A stretch of DNA of 64,000 nt from Siphonodentalium dalli (lineage: Eukaryota > Mollusca > Scaphopoda > Gadilida > Siphonodentaliidae): positions 169,828,664 to 169,892,663 of the forward strand of contig CP136066.1 of NCBI GenBank assembly GCA_032622095.1, written 5' to 3'. Both the position numbers and the translations under genes were made by a program. The notes under the pieces were generated by a model. It was given only the letters and a program-made list of their open reading frames with translations. It was not told the DNA's origin and did not search any database. Positions 24,118 to 35,475 of the stretch are shown one piece after another (the stretch's first letter is position 1; every line of letters begins with the position of its first letter).

Positions 24118-24710
24118 ACCGGGGGGGGGGGTCTCAGGACAAAATTTCCGGACACTAGACACAAATTTGTCTCCGCCCTCTGGGTACCCACTACGCCCTA
24201 TTGTTTTCCGATTCTGGAATAGGGACACACCCCATTCAATCTGCTTCAAGTGACTATTTTACTCAGTTTTCCTCGTCTTATTTGATCTGTGTTCCGTATC
24301 ATGATTGTAGAAGCACAATTTTCCAATAAATGTGGGCTGTAGGGTGTGCTGATCACATTTGAAAGATGGCGGCTGACGGCCATGTTTGTTTTAGACAAAT
24401 GTCGGGGATAAAAGGGAGGCTCACATCTAGATGTCACCCCGAAGATCCATATGAAGTTTGGTGACGATTGGATGAGAAATGTGACATGTAAGGTGTGCTA
24501 ATTTAAAGGATTTATTCATGCAAAGAGTAAAATCCAAGATGGCCGCTGGCAGCCATTTTACAGAAAAAATGGTAGGCACCCATCGAGAGGTTACATCGAG
24601 GATTCATATGAAGCTTGATGATGACCGGATGAGGGATAAGCTCTCTAATTTGTGCTAAATGATTTAGTGATGCAAAGAGTAAAATCCAAGATGGCTGCCG
24701 GCGGCCATGC
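24118..24710 (+). repeat. Dispersed repeat, copy A
   Basis: Matches the reverse complement of 38098-38434 plus 39835-40085: TCTGGGTACCCAC, CCGATTCTGGAATAGGGAC, ATAAATGTGGGCTGTAGGGT, CATATGAAG.TTG.TGA. Internally it is built of about three sub-repeats, each with AAATCCAAGATGGC(T/C)GC..GC(A/G)GCCAT and a block on CATATGAAGTTTGGTGACGAT. No coding capacity is apparent. Confidence 0.82.
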
Positions 24711-25059
24711 TATTCATCGAAAATCGTTCAGCTCCAATATCAGTACTATGGGCTGGGCGAGCTTTTTTGACATTGCGATGGTTTGTCGACGGAGGCTATT
24801 TAGTGTAAAAAGATCAGTATGTATACCATAGTGTTTAAATGGACTTTCCTGTATGAAATTTTACATAATATTGAAGTAAATCATTCACAAAATAGCAAAC
24901 ACCATGCAGGGTTTACCTCCCTTGTTGACTCGGTAAGACCGCTGCTATCGGCGACATTTTGCACACATTTGATGGACTTCCGGAATATTAAAATATATAC
25001 TAAGCGAACTGAGCAAAATGCTGCCCTTATTAAGCACACAATATATCGAACACAATTGT
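24711..25059. other. Unassigned spacer
   Basis: AT-rich, between the dispersed repeat and the LINE below. The frame at 24819-25076 has no known motif. Confidence 0.4.
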
Positions 25060-25205
25060 GTGGTTCCGTACCTTAAGTTTGTAAAGTCCCACCAGAATCA
25101 AATAACTATATTTCGAAACAGTGTGATTTGGTTCTCCGATTATTTTATCAGCATAAAAGTATAAACGCACATGGACGACAATGTCTCGACAACACGCATG
25201 GCAAG

Positions 25206-25601
25206 TCAGACACAAGAGTTATAATTTACTCCAATGTTGACGAGTTGCTTGCGAAAATCGTCAACAAAACTACATATGTTGGTGGTGATGTTACATATAT
25301 CAGATACTTCGTTCATAAATAACAATCGCTGTGCATTGCATAATTGCCATTCAATTAGATAATGTTCTGTGTCCTCTACTTCACCACAAGTACACATGGG
25401 TTGGTCGGCAACGAAGTTAGAATATTTGTGGTAATTCAGATTGCTACAGTTTAATCTGAGGCGGGGATGCATAATTTGCGCTTTACGCGTGTTAGCGTGG
25501 TATAAGCATTTAGGAGTCATCTTTCGTTTGGGTTCCAGATAATTTGAGAAAGTCGCCAGGGAGTCCATGGTTACCCTGTTTGTGTCTAGGTTGTTCCACA
25601 A
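25206..25601 (-). pseudogene. LINE C-terminal Cys/His region
   Basis: A 131-residue frame with MWNNLDTN..T.DSL..F near the start and MCTCGEVEDTEHYLIEW at about residues 69-85. This is the C-x-C-G-x-x-E-(D/T)-x-x-H-(Y/F)-L signature common after the RT thumb. The final Cys of the usual LL.C is Trp here. It ends in VNIGVNYNSCV and a stop. Confidence 0.85.
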
Positions 25602-25886
25602 AATTCTTGTTGATGGGAGAAACTATTTTGTGTAATAGTCATAGTCAAAACTAGGGACCATAAGCTTGCTAGACGTCTAGTTTCACGTTGTGTATCTGCC
25701 CCCGTGAGTAGGAGGAACTGATTGACCTTTTACAATTTTATAAAATAATTTTAGTTTATGTTTTTTCCGTTGTGATTTAAGGATTTCCCAACTAGTTTCT
25801 CTCAGAAGAGATACATTACTGACATACCTTGTCGCGCCTGTCACAATGCGAGCTGCCTCGAATTGTATATCTTCGATGTTGTCAGA

Positions 25887-26177
25887 TTATTGCTGGCTAC
25901 AACCATCCCAAACAACACAAGAATATTCAAGGATTGACCTTATCATTGTAAAATAACATTTTTCGAGAGCTGCTCTGTCGAGACAGAATAGATATTTTCT
26001 CGAGAGTGAAATGCGTTTCAATGCGGTTTTCATCACTTGTTCGATATGGGGTCCCCAGAATCCTGTTTTACTCAAAATAACTCCAAGATGTGTATGGGTA
26101 TCTACTTCTTCAATAGGCTGTTGGTTCATGAACAGCGTTGGGTGAATAAGCTTCATAAGTTTCCGAATGCATGCCAA
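25887..26177 (-). pseudogene. LINE RT thumb region
   Basis: The frame contains THLGVILSKTGFWGPHIEQV, a block of basic residues, and MIRSILEYSCVVWDGCS. The latter corresponds to the LY..L(V/I)RP.LEY...VW.P segment following the RT palm. It lies downstream of the core on the minus strand, in the expected order. Confidence 0.82.
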
Positions 26178-26184
26178 TGCTTCT

Positions 26185-27112
26185 GTTTTAGAGCATTAAA
26201 CTTGACATTTTGAGGACCACGATTATAGTCTATTGATATCATGCTGTAAAATAGTCGCTCCTATGTTTGGGTCGTCGATGACAAGTGCGCGTGAAGTATC
26301 GTCGGCGAAAAGCCGAATGTCACATGCCATATTTTCAACTATGTCATTGATAAAGACCAGAAAGATTACAGGCCCCAGGACTTATCCTTGAATCACTCCC
26401 GCGGTTATCTTTCCCCATGTAGATTGGCCAGATGTTAAAACAACACGTTGCTGGCGGTCATATAGATAAGATCTGAACCATTGCAGTAAGTTATTGCGGA
26501 TTCCATAGGATGAAGTTTGAAGAGTAGGCATTCGTGCCAAACTTTGTCGAAAGCTTTGCTTATGTCGAAAAATAGTAACCGTACATCGTGTCCCGGTTCT
26601 ATTGATCTACTAATATTGTCATATATATATCACATAATTGATACGAAGTTGAATCGGCCGGCACGAACCCTGACTGATGTTTGGTTAAAATGTTGTTCGA
26701 TTGGAGTTGAGTCATAAAGTGTTTAGTAATACAGTTTTTCAAACAACTTACTGAGGCAGCTTAGTAGTGAGATTGGGCGATAGTTTTCATGATTACTGCG
26801 GTCTTCTTTCTTGTGTATCGGGACAACGTTTGTATCGTTTCCACTCAGGCGGAAATATGATTCACGCAAAAAACGATTAAAAGTCTGTGAGAGGGGCATG
26901 CTGAGACTTGGGCAGTTCTTCAGCAGGCGCGGGCTGATGAGATCGGGACCAGAAGCCTTGTCGGGCTGAAGTTCTTTTAGTGTTTTATAGACTTCTAATT
27001 CGGAAATTTGAATGCTTTGCAATATGGTAAGATTGTGTTCATCTTCGATTATGTCTGGTGTTTTACTGGGTCTATCTATAGAGGCAATATTACAGAAGTA
27101 ATTGTTAAGCAC
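26185..27112 (-). pseudogene. LINE reverse transcriptase core
   Basis: The 129-residue frame 27112-26723 carries ELQPDKASGPDLISPRLLKN, VVPIHKKEDR and NYRPISLLSCLSKLFEKL, the standard RT entry motifs. Further down the minus strand, around 26600-26530, motif A reads LLFFDISKAFDKVWH with its Asp. Near 26390 the GVIQG motif is followed by a stop, then VLGPVIFLVFINDI. The catalytic FADD box lies near 26300. At least one frameshift (near 26510) and several stops separate these pieces. Confidence 0.88.
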
Positions 27113-27480
27113 TGTTGATTTTTCGTCATCTGACGGAACAACATTACCCTGTCAAATCAGGGGAGGTACACTATCGCTGCTATTTGATGTGAGGCGATCG
27201 AATGTTTTCCACCACTTGCAGTCCGCCGTATTGGGTTTTCTTTTAATTTCTTGTACTTTTAGTAGATGAATACTTTTGGCCGACAAATGGCCGTTCTAAC
27301 TTCGGATGTTACGAGCTTTTCGATATTTAGTCCAAATGGCGGGAGTATTAACTCTTTTCGCTGTTTGGTGAATTCTTTTTCGTTGTATAATTAGATATTT
27401 AATACGGGGATTCATCCATTCAGGCTCATCACGGCTAAATGGTATTGTTCTATGTGGAATATATGTACGCATGCCATTTT

Positions 27481-28984
27481 ATTTGGAAATCCCCGCGCTA
27501 AATATAAAAACGGCAGACTGGTACCCAGCCGGTGACAAAGTCAGAAAGAAAGTATGACTGGTGCGCTCTGGTAGAGATTAACAAAATAGATGCCTTTTCA
27601 GCGTCAAGATGCGAAATTTATTGTATGCTCGTCGATTTTAATTCAGGGTTGTTCCAAATAGTGTACTGATGTCGTATTTTCTCATTATTCCATTATTTTG
27701 ATCTGACATGGTTGCACAAACAACCAATACATCGAGCCAAAAAGGGCCCATAATTCATACTATCAATCCAACCAAGTAATATCCTATATATTTTCAATTA
27801 GATTGCCTCTTATTAACTGACAACTCTTTCTGCGACCCAAAAATCGATATCTAGACGTTATTTAGCAGTGAAGTAGATTTATCGCATGTCGTTAAAACAT
27901 ATTTTCGGATGTATGATGTCGTAAATGATACCGGTATTACTCTGATTTGTGATATCAGGTTTGGCGAATCCTAAGTTCAACAACTGTAGTTATATTCAAA
28001 TGCACTTGATAACCTCAATCCAAAGTAAAAAAGCTATATTTATTATCTAGCGGATATCAGCTATACATAGCACATATATAGATTCAGGAACGTTCAACAA
28101 CTTTTCCCCCATGCAGCTTTTACTTAGTTTGCTTTTTTATGCTTCCGCATATATCTTTGGCGGTGTTGACATTGTATTCGCATGGCAGTCCTGATATTTA
28201 TGCATTATAGTATATCTTTAGTTCTGTTGAGCGACTGGGTTGACTTTATGTTCATTGGAGGCATTTTAGACTATATTCTTCAGGAAAATAAATTAGTTGA
28301 ATTTATCATTGGGGGGAAATGTTCAGATACCAAGCTCAACAAACAACCTATATGGTAATGTTGTTATTGAATCAAATTGTGTCAAATTTATATTATAACG
28401 AAGGTGCAAAAAAAAATAATAACTCGGATCTGTGGCGAGGAGTCAAATGTGCCGTAGGTTCGGGGTGACAAGAGGCAACAGCAGCCATGCATATACTTCA
28501 CACCGAACATGTTGTGTTGAGAATGCACCGATAGTTTGACTTTCCGCCATTCTTTATAGTATAATATAATTATGTTGTTTTTTATCGAGATTAGAATATT
28601 TTCTTTCGTTTGGGACGTCGACTTTTCCATCTACTGGAAAACGTGAGGGATGAGGTGGACAACTACGACTAGGGGGCGGGTACAAATTGAGTATTTTAAA
28701 TTGTGAATTTTTATCTGCGAGATGTAATTGGAAATTAAAACTTTGACCACCTCCCCTTGTCGAAAAAAAACAATAATCAGTGCCCCGACAACATTTATTG
28801 GCCCCGATTCTGGACACAATTAGATTTGGATTGCATTATAATACAACTGGTTTCCCACGACTCTGATAATAACATGTTTCACAAATTATTTTTGTATGTA
28901 GTGTTGGAATTTGTTCCTTTGTTTCTATTATATAAACAAACTAGCAGGTTAGCCCACCACTGGCGGCAATCGTCAGAAACATGA
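27481..28984. other. Unassigned AT-rich region
   Basis: About 1.5 kb with no recognisable gene or repeat family. Overlapping frames at 28388-28819 (-) and 28757-28984 (+) do not resemble any known protein. Confidence 0.5.
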
Positions 28985-29165
28985 CAATTTTTCATTTTTT
29001 TAATTAATTTTTTTAATTAATATTAATTTTTTTTTTTTTTTTTCAATGAGTTAATTGTGCCTTTTTAATTTACTGGCTTTTTTAATTAATTTTTTAAATT
29101 AATTTTATAATTTAATTTACTGGCTTTTTTAATTAATTTTTGTAATTAAATTTTTTGTTTTTTTT
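28985..29165. repeat. Low-complexity T/A tract with TTAATTAA repeats
   Basis: Long T runs and TTAATTAATTTTT motifs. The phrase TTTACTGGCTTTTTTAATTA is repeated at about 29070 and 29116. Confidence 0.85.
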
Positions 29166-29499
29166 AATTTGACCCGATTTGACCTTGAATTGATCATTTT
29201 CAAGGTCAAGGTCAGGTCGGGGTCACAATTTAACCAGTACATGACACTTCCCGTAGGTAGGAAGTTTGAGCTCAATCGGTTCGAGTCTATAAAGGACACC
29301 CACATATATATCATTTGTGGGTACCCGTTTCAAGGTGAAGATCACATCGGGCGGAAAAACTAGGCCAATGAAAATGTACCCCATTCCTAGGAAGCCCTAA
29401 GTACGTAAGAATCACACACAGAAGCGAGTTCCATTTCGAGCGATAACGTAAACAAAAGCTGTATGCAAAAGCCGAAGGGAATCAAGAGCGTTAACCGGT
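29166..29499. other. Unassigned spacer with a GACCTTGA inverted repeat
   Basis: GACCTTGAATTGATCATTTTCAAGGTC forms a short stem at about 29180-29206, followed by AAGGTCAGGTCGGGGTCA. GGTTCGAGTCT near 29279 looks like an RNA polymerase III B box, but no matching A box or tRNA fold was found. Confidence 0.4.
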
Positions 29500-29932
29500 T
29501 AACGAACCCAAATATGGAAGATATAAGGAGCGTTTAGCGTTATTGCGTTAAGCACTCCCGGCCAGTGACGATGACAGGGGAGTGGATAATTATCATACCA
29601 TGGACATTATAAATGTCCCATATGGATTTGAGTAATTCCATGTACTTTTCAAATTCGGCATAAGAGTGATTCGTTGATGGTAGATAAACTTGAATGACAT
29701 AGACATAGCTTGTGCCTGTACGAAGTTGTATGCCAATTACACGGTCATCGTCAATATCGAGCTGCGAAACTGATTCGCCGCATTTATCTCTCTTCCAACA
29801 CAGGGCTACCCCTCCCAAGTCAGGGCTACCCCTCCTTTGCATTGGGAGGCGCTGGGGAAAATCAGGGATGGCACAAAAATCGTAATCCTTATGAATTGTT
29901 TGATATAAATCAATGTCCTTAAAATTTTAACC
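29500..29932 (-). pseudogene. LINE endonuclease fragment
   Basis: Minus-strand translation includes HKDYDFCAIPDFPQR, RRGSPDLGGVALCWKRDK, DDDRVIGIQLRT and VIQVYLPSTNHSYAEFEKYM. These are the GG(V/I)A..W, DDRIIGI and (V/I)YLP blocks of LINE endonucleases. It lacks the GDFN and SDH blocks and ends in stops. A 19-base direct repeat at 29803-29840 (AGGGCTACCCCTCC twice) duplicates part of the coding sequence. It is a distinct family from the LINE at 2365-6040. Confidence 0.75.
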
Positions 29933-30555
29933 AGTGTTAAGAAGTTCCACATACATCTCGTATGTTCCACTCGTCAAGTATAAGCGGATTAAATATAGTG
30001 CAGAGGACATGATGCATCCTGTTGCACATATGTGTGAACGCATACCTGCATGATCTGAACTATAAGTAAACACAGATATAGCAAAACTTTCAACAGCGTA
30101 ACTACAATACGTAAGCTGATTAGACGAGGGTGACAATTTTATGCAACGTGTCCGTTTCGAATAGTGCGTGCGTTGATCATATGCTTATTTAATTGTACTC
30201 TTCTCCCAGTCACCATGCAAATATACATGTACATTGATTTAGATACGGTTTCGTGCAACTGGGCGATATTCTTCTTGGATTTATTGAGGACGAGATTGTC
30301 ATACAAACAACACAAAATAGCGGTGCGTATAATTATAGCTAATAATTGTGTATGTATAGTCAGCCTCCGGTCGCACTTCCGATAATGTTTTACTTGTCTG
30401 TACAAAGGGGGCCGCAATATATAAAAAAAATCACAAACAGGCCAACTGGAGGAGGAGGTATAATCTCTATAATAATGTAATAATATAATAATGCAATTTA
30501 GTCATTGGCATTCTGTGAACCCGACCTACAAGAGCTTATCATTGTCGCTCGCGAA
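29933..30555. other. Unassigned spacer
   Basis: No gene seen. A TAATAATGTAATAATATAATAATG tract lies at about 30470-30493. Frames at 30139-30417 (-) and 30164-30385 (+) overlap on opposite strands and are not credible. Confidence 0.4.
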
Positions 30556-31185
30556 TCTCTTATATATTTTGAAGACCTCTGTCTGTCTGTCTGTTTGTTT
30601 GCCTGTCTGTCTGTCATTAATACAAATCTACGATTCTCGACCGACCGGGACGAAACTTGGTACGTGTGTGTAGTTTGACCAGGCGGTCGTCGTTGTCGTA
30701 TTGGCGAGTCCGTGCGACGCCCGTGCAGCGCGTGCTCAGACGAGATCTCGAAACGGGTGGGGCTATCGACTTGAAATTTGCTATGTGAATGTATCTTGCC
30801 CCGGATACGAATTTTATCGGGTCGCCGAGCCCGTGCGACGCCAGCTTCGCGCATGCGCAGACGAGATCTCGGAAACGGGTGGAGCTATCGACTTGAAATT
30901 TGGTATGTTAATGTATCTTGCCCCGGATACGAATGTTATCGGTCGCCGAGCCCGTGCGACGCCAGCTTCGCGCATGCGCAGACGAGATCTCGGAAACGGG
31001 TGGAGCTGTCGACTTGAAATTTGGTATGTGAATGTATCTTGCCCCGGATACGAATTTTATCGGTTCGACGAGCCCATGCGACGCCAGCGTCGCGCATGCG
31101 CAGACCAGATCTCGGAAACGGGTGGAGCTATCGACTTGAAATTTGGTTTTTGAATAGCCCGGACAACGTTTGGCTCATCGGCTAG
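30556..31185 (+). mobile_element. Helitron-like unit 1 of a tandem series
   Basis: The 5' end TCTCTTATATATTTTGAAG follows an A. The 3' end is CTAG at 31182-31185. After a (CTGT)n tract it holds about four copies of a ~120-bp repeat (CCCGTGCGACGCCAGC, GCGCATGCGCAGACGAGATC, GGAGCTATCGACTTGAAATT). TC at the start, CTRR at the end and insertion between A and T are Helitron features. No Rep/helicase is encoded, so it is non-autonomous. The frame at 30701-31153 is a by-product of the repeat. Confidence 0.72.
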
Positions 31186-31914
31186 TCTATTATATATTTT
31201 GGAAGATCTGTCTCTGTATCTGTGTATCTGTGGTCTGTGTGTTCGCGATGAACTCGAAAACGGCCGACCCGATTTCGATGAAACTTCGTATGTGATGGTA
31301 CTATCGGTCGGGAAGTGGCATAGGCATATTCATTTTCAGATCCGAGGTCAACTTTTCACGTGCCGAGGTCAAATCTGTTTTTACGCCGTTTTGCGCTAAT
31401 ATATTTCAGTTCGGTGCTCACAAATCGATTCGATATAGCGCGAATAATAAATTGCCAGTCATATAATTTGCAGGGTTAGAATCTGTGGCGCTTTCTCTTT
31501 CCAATGACGTATCACACGCCTGTGTACGTTTAAAGTTTCTACCTTAATTATCGGGAAGAACGCAGGACCATGCTTCGCTCATCGAAAAACATTCCGTACA
31601 TATATTACGCCGTCAACAGATCGTGACGTGATCGCGTTTAACTCTTAACCGGCCGATGTCGCGTTAACTCATCACCGGCCGAGGTATCCGCAAATGACAT
31701 TGGGCAATATATATATATCTCGGAAACGGGTGGAGCTATCGACTTGAAATTTGGTATGTGAATGTATCTTTCCCCGGATACGAATTTTATCGGGTCGCCG
31801 TACCCGTGCGACGCCAGCTTCGCGCATGCGCAGACCAGATCTCGGAAACGGGTGGAGCTATCGACTTGAAATTTGGTTTTTGAATAGCCCGGACGAAGTA
31901 GGGTCACCTTCTAG
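31186..31914 (+). mobile_element. Helitron-like unit 2 of a tandem series
   Basis: It begins TCTATTATATATTTTGGAAG immediately after the CTAG of unit 1 and ends in CTAG at 31911-31914. It has 1.5-2 copies of the same ~120-bp repeat at its 3' side, plus a private middle segment (31320-31700). Upstream of CTAG, GCCCGGACGAAGTAGGG is a degraded terminal hairpin. Confidence 0.72.
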
Positions 31915-32282
31915 TCTATTATATATTTTGGAAGATCTGTCTTTGTGTGTGTGTGTTCGCGATGATCTCGAAAACGGCGGACCCGATTTCGATAAAACTT
32001 GGTATGTGGGGGTATTTTCGGCCGGGGGTGGCATGGGCATATTAATTTGTCCGTGCGGCACCCGCTTCGCGCATGCGCAGACGAGATCTCTTAAACGGGT
32101 GGAGCTATCGACTTGAAATTTGGTATGTGAATGTATCTTTCCCGGATACGAATTTTATCGGGTCGCCGTACCCTTGCGATGCCAGCTTCGCGCATGCGCA
32201 TACCAGATCTCGGATACGGGTGGTGCTATCGACTTGAAATGTGGTTTTTGAATAGCCCGGACGAAGTCGGGTCACATTCTAG
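31915..32282 (+). mobile_element. Helitron-like unit 3 of a tandem series
   Basis: It begins TCTATTATATATTTTGGAAG directly after unit 2 and ends CTAG at 32279-32282, followed by T. The terminal hairpin is clearest here: CCCG-GACGAAGT-CGGG, ten bases before CTAG. It contains two copies of the ~120-bp repeat. Confidence 0.75.
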
Positions 32283-33288
32283 TATATATATATATATAGA
32301 GCTTGGGTCTGGTTATATAAGTCAGGATCGCGGACTGGCGACTGGAAATAGCATAGTGTTCCTTACACCCCGTGCCGAATGCGGACAGACTTAATCAAAT
32401 ATTAGAATTTACAAAAATCGGGCACCACGTTTTCTTCACTCTTCAGCATGGAATAAAGAGAACTTCCTTTAAACTATAATATAATAAGGTAAAAATAAAG
32501 AGCTTTTGTCTTATTTATGTGGGGAAATTAAACTATAGATACTAAGTTTTCCGGAAATACTGGATAAATGTCAACGTATAAAAACATTTAAATCTCCATC
32601 AATGAATTATACCTTTTGGCTAAATAATATAAATTTGTATAGTTTATACTCAAGAAAACAAACAATAAGCCCAAAATTGGCAGTCTACAATTTCAAGTTG
32701 CCTACCTCTGAAGTAAACATGTGCTCATGTGTTTTTTGTATACAGTCTACTCGGCAGTATCAGATATATATTGATGTTACGGCCCTGCACATGAATTATT
32801 GTCTATCTTATCTGACATATTATAATGATGTATATATGAGAATATAGGAAAAATCCTCCCACATTATAGAGGGAATTCGCTGATCAGAACTTTGTGGAAC
32901 TATGAGAAATAATGTGTACTTGGTAAATGTGTAGAAAGGAAGATTCCGAATGGATAATTCTGATATCGACGCTAGGGATAGAAAGTTGATAAAAATTAGT
33001 TATGAGTAAATACATTTATTGCACACTCAATGGCTTATTTGTGCGAAATACAGCAAACTACAGAAGATTTCAAAACGTTCAATAAACAAAAATATATTGT
33101 ATATTGTTCTTGAAGAATACAAACCGATTACGCCAACAACGTCGTTGGCGACGTCAACCGTAGCAGGCAATTTCTTCACTAAAGTATTAGGTATGGTCTA
33201 CGTTTGTGCAATTACATATAAATGTTAGTATAGTACAAGCTACAATCTTCAGAGTTGTGCAATAAACATAGAACAACACAGTTTTGTG
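32283..33288. other. Unassigned AT-rich region
   Basis: Begins with a (TA)n run. A 20-bp near-palindrome CGCCAACAACGTCGTTGGCG lies at 33132-33151. Frames at 32602-32847 and 33019-33228 are unrecognised. Confidence 0.4.
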
Positions 33289-33400
33289 AACATGTTAACG
33301 TTATTGCACTCTTTTGTCATGCCGCGAAGTAAAACTCGAACCTCCGGTTCTCGTTTTACCATCGCGTCAGAACAAACTCGTGCAATAACGTTATCATGTT
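33289..33400. repeat. Long 112-bp hairpin
   Basis: The two ends pair (AACATGTTAACGTTATTGCAC against GTGCAATAACGTTATCATGTT). Then CGCGAAGTAAAAC pairs with GTTTTACCATCGCG, and CTCGAACC with GGTTCTCG, around a small TCC loop. The whole segment folds as a nearly continuous stem. It could be a foldback MITE remnant or a small-RNA precursor, and the sequence does not decide between them. Confidence 0.7.
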
Positions 33401-34085
33401 TTTCACACTTGTGTCGTTCTACCTATGTATCAATTTTATTATTTCCAGCAGCATGGGCATGTGTGATTTATTTTGTCTGAGAAACACTGGACACAACTTG
33501 GTTTATTCCCTTGTAAATTTATATAGTCATTCAGCTCATTCTCACAGAGATACCCTCTCAGCAGCTCAGATTAAGAGTGCAAATTAATTATACATAGAAT
33601 TGTATGCCAGTGTCGTATCCCTCTATATAGTTTAAGCATAAGCTGTCAATCTATGGAATACTGTGTTCCCCGCTACAGAAATGACAGTAGAGTCGTAACC
33701 AAGCCTAAACCGCGTGCCAAAAAATGTACCTGGAAACTGTTCGATACTTCCTACGATTTAACATGAAATTTCGATGCTGCATCACAATTCCTTCGGATAT
33801 GACAGTATTGACAATAACCATAATAGATGATAATAATGAGTGCACAAGATACCAGACAAATCAACAAGATTTAACTTTGCAAAGAAATGATAACTGAAAT
33901 TAAAATCAACACAGGTATGTGTCACCACGGTCGAATATATCAATACCAGGTGAAAGTAATTGCAACTGCCTTGTGGCATGTACGCGATTCGTGATAAGTG
34001 GCGACTAGCCAATCATAAACGCTGAATGACGACGCGATTTCATCAGTCGGTGAACACTTAGTTTTGAGTGACAGGTGTCTCTTCA
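33401..34085. other. Unassigned region
   Basis: No recognisable gene. The frame at 33782-34012 (-) has no known motif. Confidence 0.4.
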
Positions 34086-34275
34086 ACTTAACGTGTCTTT
34101 TTTTTATCAGAAAGTCTCAATTTTATACGCTCGTTTTACTTCCAACTTCTACTTTTTGTGGTTCTCCTGTAATATGACGGATTAAATTATAAGAAATAAC
34201 TCTTGTTTCGATTAAGGTTATGTGTTATATCCTAACAGTTTGAAGATAACATTTCTATAATTGCGCTACGCGAGG
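34086..34275 (+). repeat. Copy related to the foldback repeat at 44600-44825
   Basis: Shares ATGACGGATTAAATTATAA, then AACTCTTGTTTCGATTAAG, AGTTTGAA and ATAA.TGCGC.ACGCG with 44640-44750. Only one arm of the foldback is present here. Confidence 0.7.
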
Positions 34276-35036
34276 CTCTTGTGCAGGGTCTGCGCTGGAC
34301 CAAAATTTACTTTTGCCAAATGAAAATATTTTTTGCCACTCACTGAGTGTTGTTATTGGGGAAACTGTGTTGGAATTTGAACTCTATATGTTACTTACAA
34401 TTGTTGTGGTAATCTTGAAAAGTTGTTCAAATTATTAATGTTCTATTAAAATGTACTGATATATGATTATAAGAAATGACATGATATGATATACATGTAC
34501 CCACAATAGCCCTGCTAGCAGCGAGAGATACATGAACTTAATAATAAGTAAGTTGTTGATCGAATGCTGATAACAAAATTGTCACATTGTTTAACAACTT
34601 CTGTGAAATTACAGAACAGTAGATTCAAAGTGTAATCAGTTGACGCGTAAACCGGTAATACTGTAAATGATATTGCTAGTTGGCACTATAACCATGATTG
34701 TCAAAATAGCAGATTTTAAACTGCAAGACCTGGTTGCAATTACAAGCCAAATGTACAATTGAAACATGTTACAGCGGTAAAAGTAATTCATCGCTAAGCA
34801 TTATGAAGACAGCACTGCATAACTGCTTCGCATAGCGGTAGTACTGATATTAAACATAACATAATGGGAAAAAGCCTAGCATCTCATATCATCCATAATG
34901 ATAATGTATGATAAGTATAACGAGCATTTGAGAATAAATAACATGTGATTAAGACAAACATCACCAGATAAGGTAAAGATGAATTATTGCCAGCTGCATA
35001 TGTAACCAAAAGACAAAGGTAATTATTTACTGAACA
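34276..35036. other. Unassigned AT-rich region
   Basis: No frame or repeat family is recognised. Confidence 0.4.
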
Positions 35037-35475
35037 GGCTGGTCTGAATATTTTTTAGCTCCATCATAGTATAAACTACGTTTTAGTATAGAACTAATGA
35101 GTATATAAAATTGTCTGGTCTGAATACTATTCAGCACCAGTATATATCAGTTGTCTGGTCTGAAATCTTTTCAGCTACTATCGTAATCAATAAGCAAAAT
35201 TTAATTATTTACATAACAGACTGGTCTGAATACTTTTCAGCCTCAGCGATAGTATTAACTATGTTTCAGTATAACTCTGCATACATAAAATTGTCCGGTC
35301 TGAATGCTTTTCAGCCCCCGGTGTATATGAGTTGTCTGGTCTGAATTAGTTTTCAGCTACTATCGTAGTCAATAAGACAAATGTAATTATTTACATAATA
35401 GACTGGTCTGGATACTTTTCAGCCCAAGCATAGTATTAACTATGTTCTAGTATGAAATTTGTGAATATAAAATAC
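35037..35475 (+). repeat. Tandem repeat, ~181-bp unit, about 2.4 copies
   Basis: CTGGTCTGAATACTTTTCAGC starts units at about 35038, 35220 and 35401. Each unit has a secondary copy of TTGTCTGGTCTGAA and an AATTATTTACATAA(C/T)AGA block at its end, so there is a nested sub-repeat. Confidence 0.85.

Larger units (their letters stand above)
25060..27480 (-). mobile_element. LINE, minus strand, 5'-truncated and decayed
   Basis: From 27480 downward the reading is: linker (PEWMNPRIKYLI, RRKRIHQ-like, about 27280-27440), RT entry block (27112-26723), RT palm motifs (about 26600-26280), thumb (26177-25887) and a Cys/His tail (25601-25206). The endonuclease is missing, so the insertion is 5'-truncated. 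The 3' limit is approximate because no clear tail was found. Multiple frameshifts and stops make it inactive. Confidence 0.85.

Noticed and set aside
27481-28984. Possible exons between the minus-strand LINEs
   Set aside because: No frame longer than 90 codons, overlapping open frames on both strands, and no conserved motif.
29269-29290. GGTTCGAGTCT resembling a tRNA or SINE B box
   Set aside because: No A box at the right distance, no cloverleaf, and no second copy of the region in the window.
30701-31153. A 150-codon frame
   Set aside because: It runs through four copies of the ~120-bp Helitron repeat, giving the same peptide repeatedly. Other frames are open too because of the GC-rich repeat.
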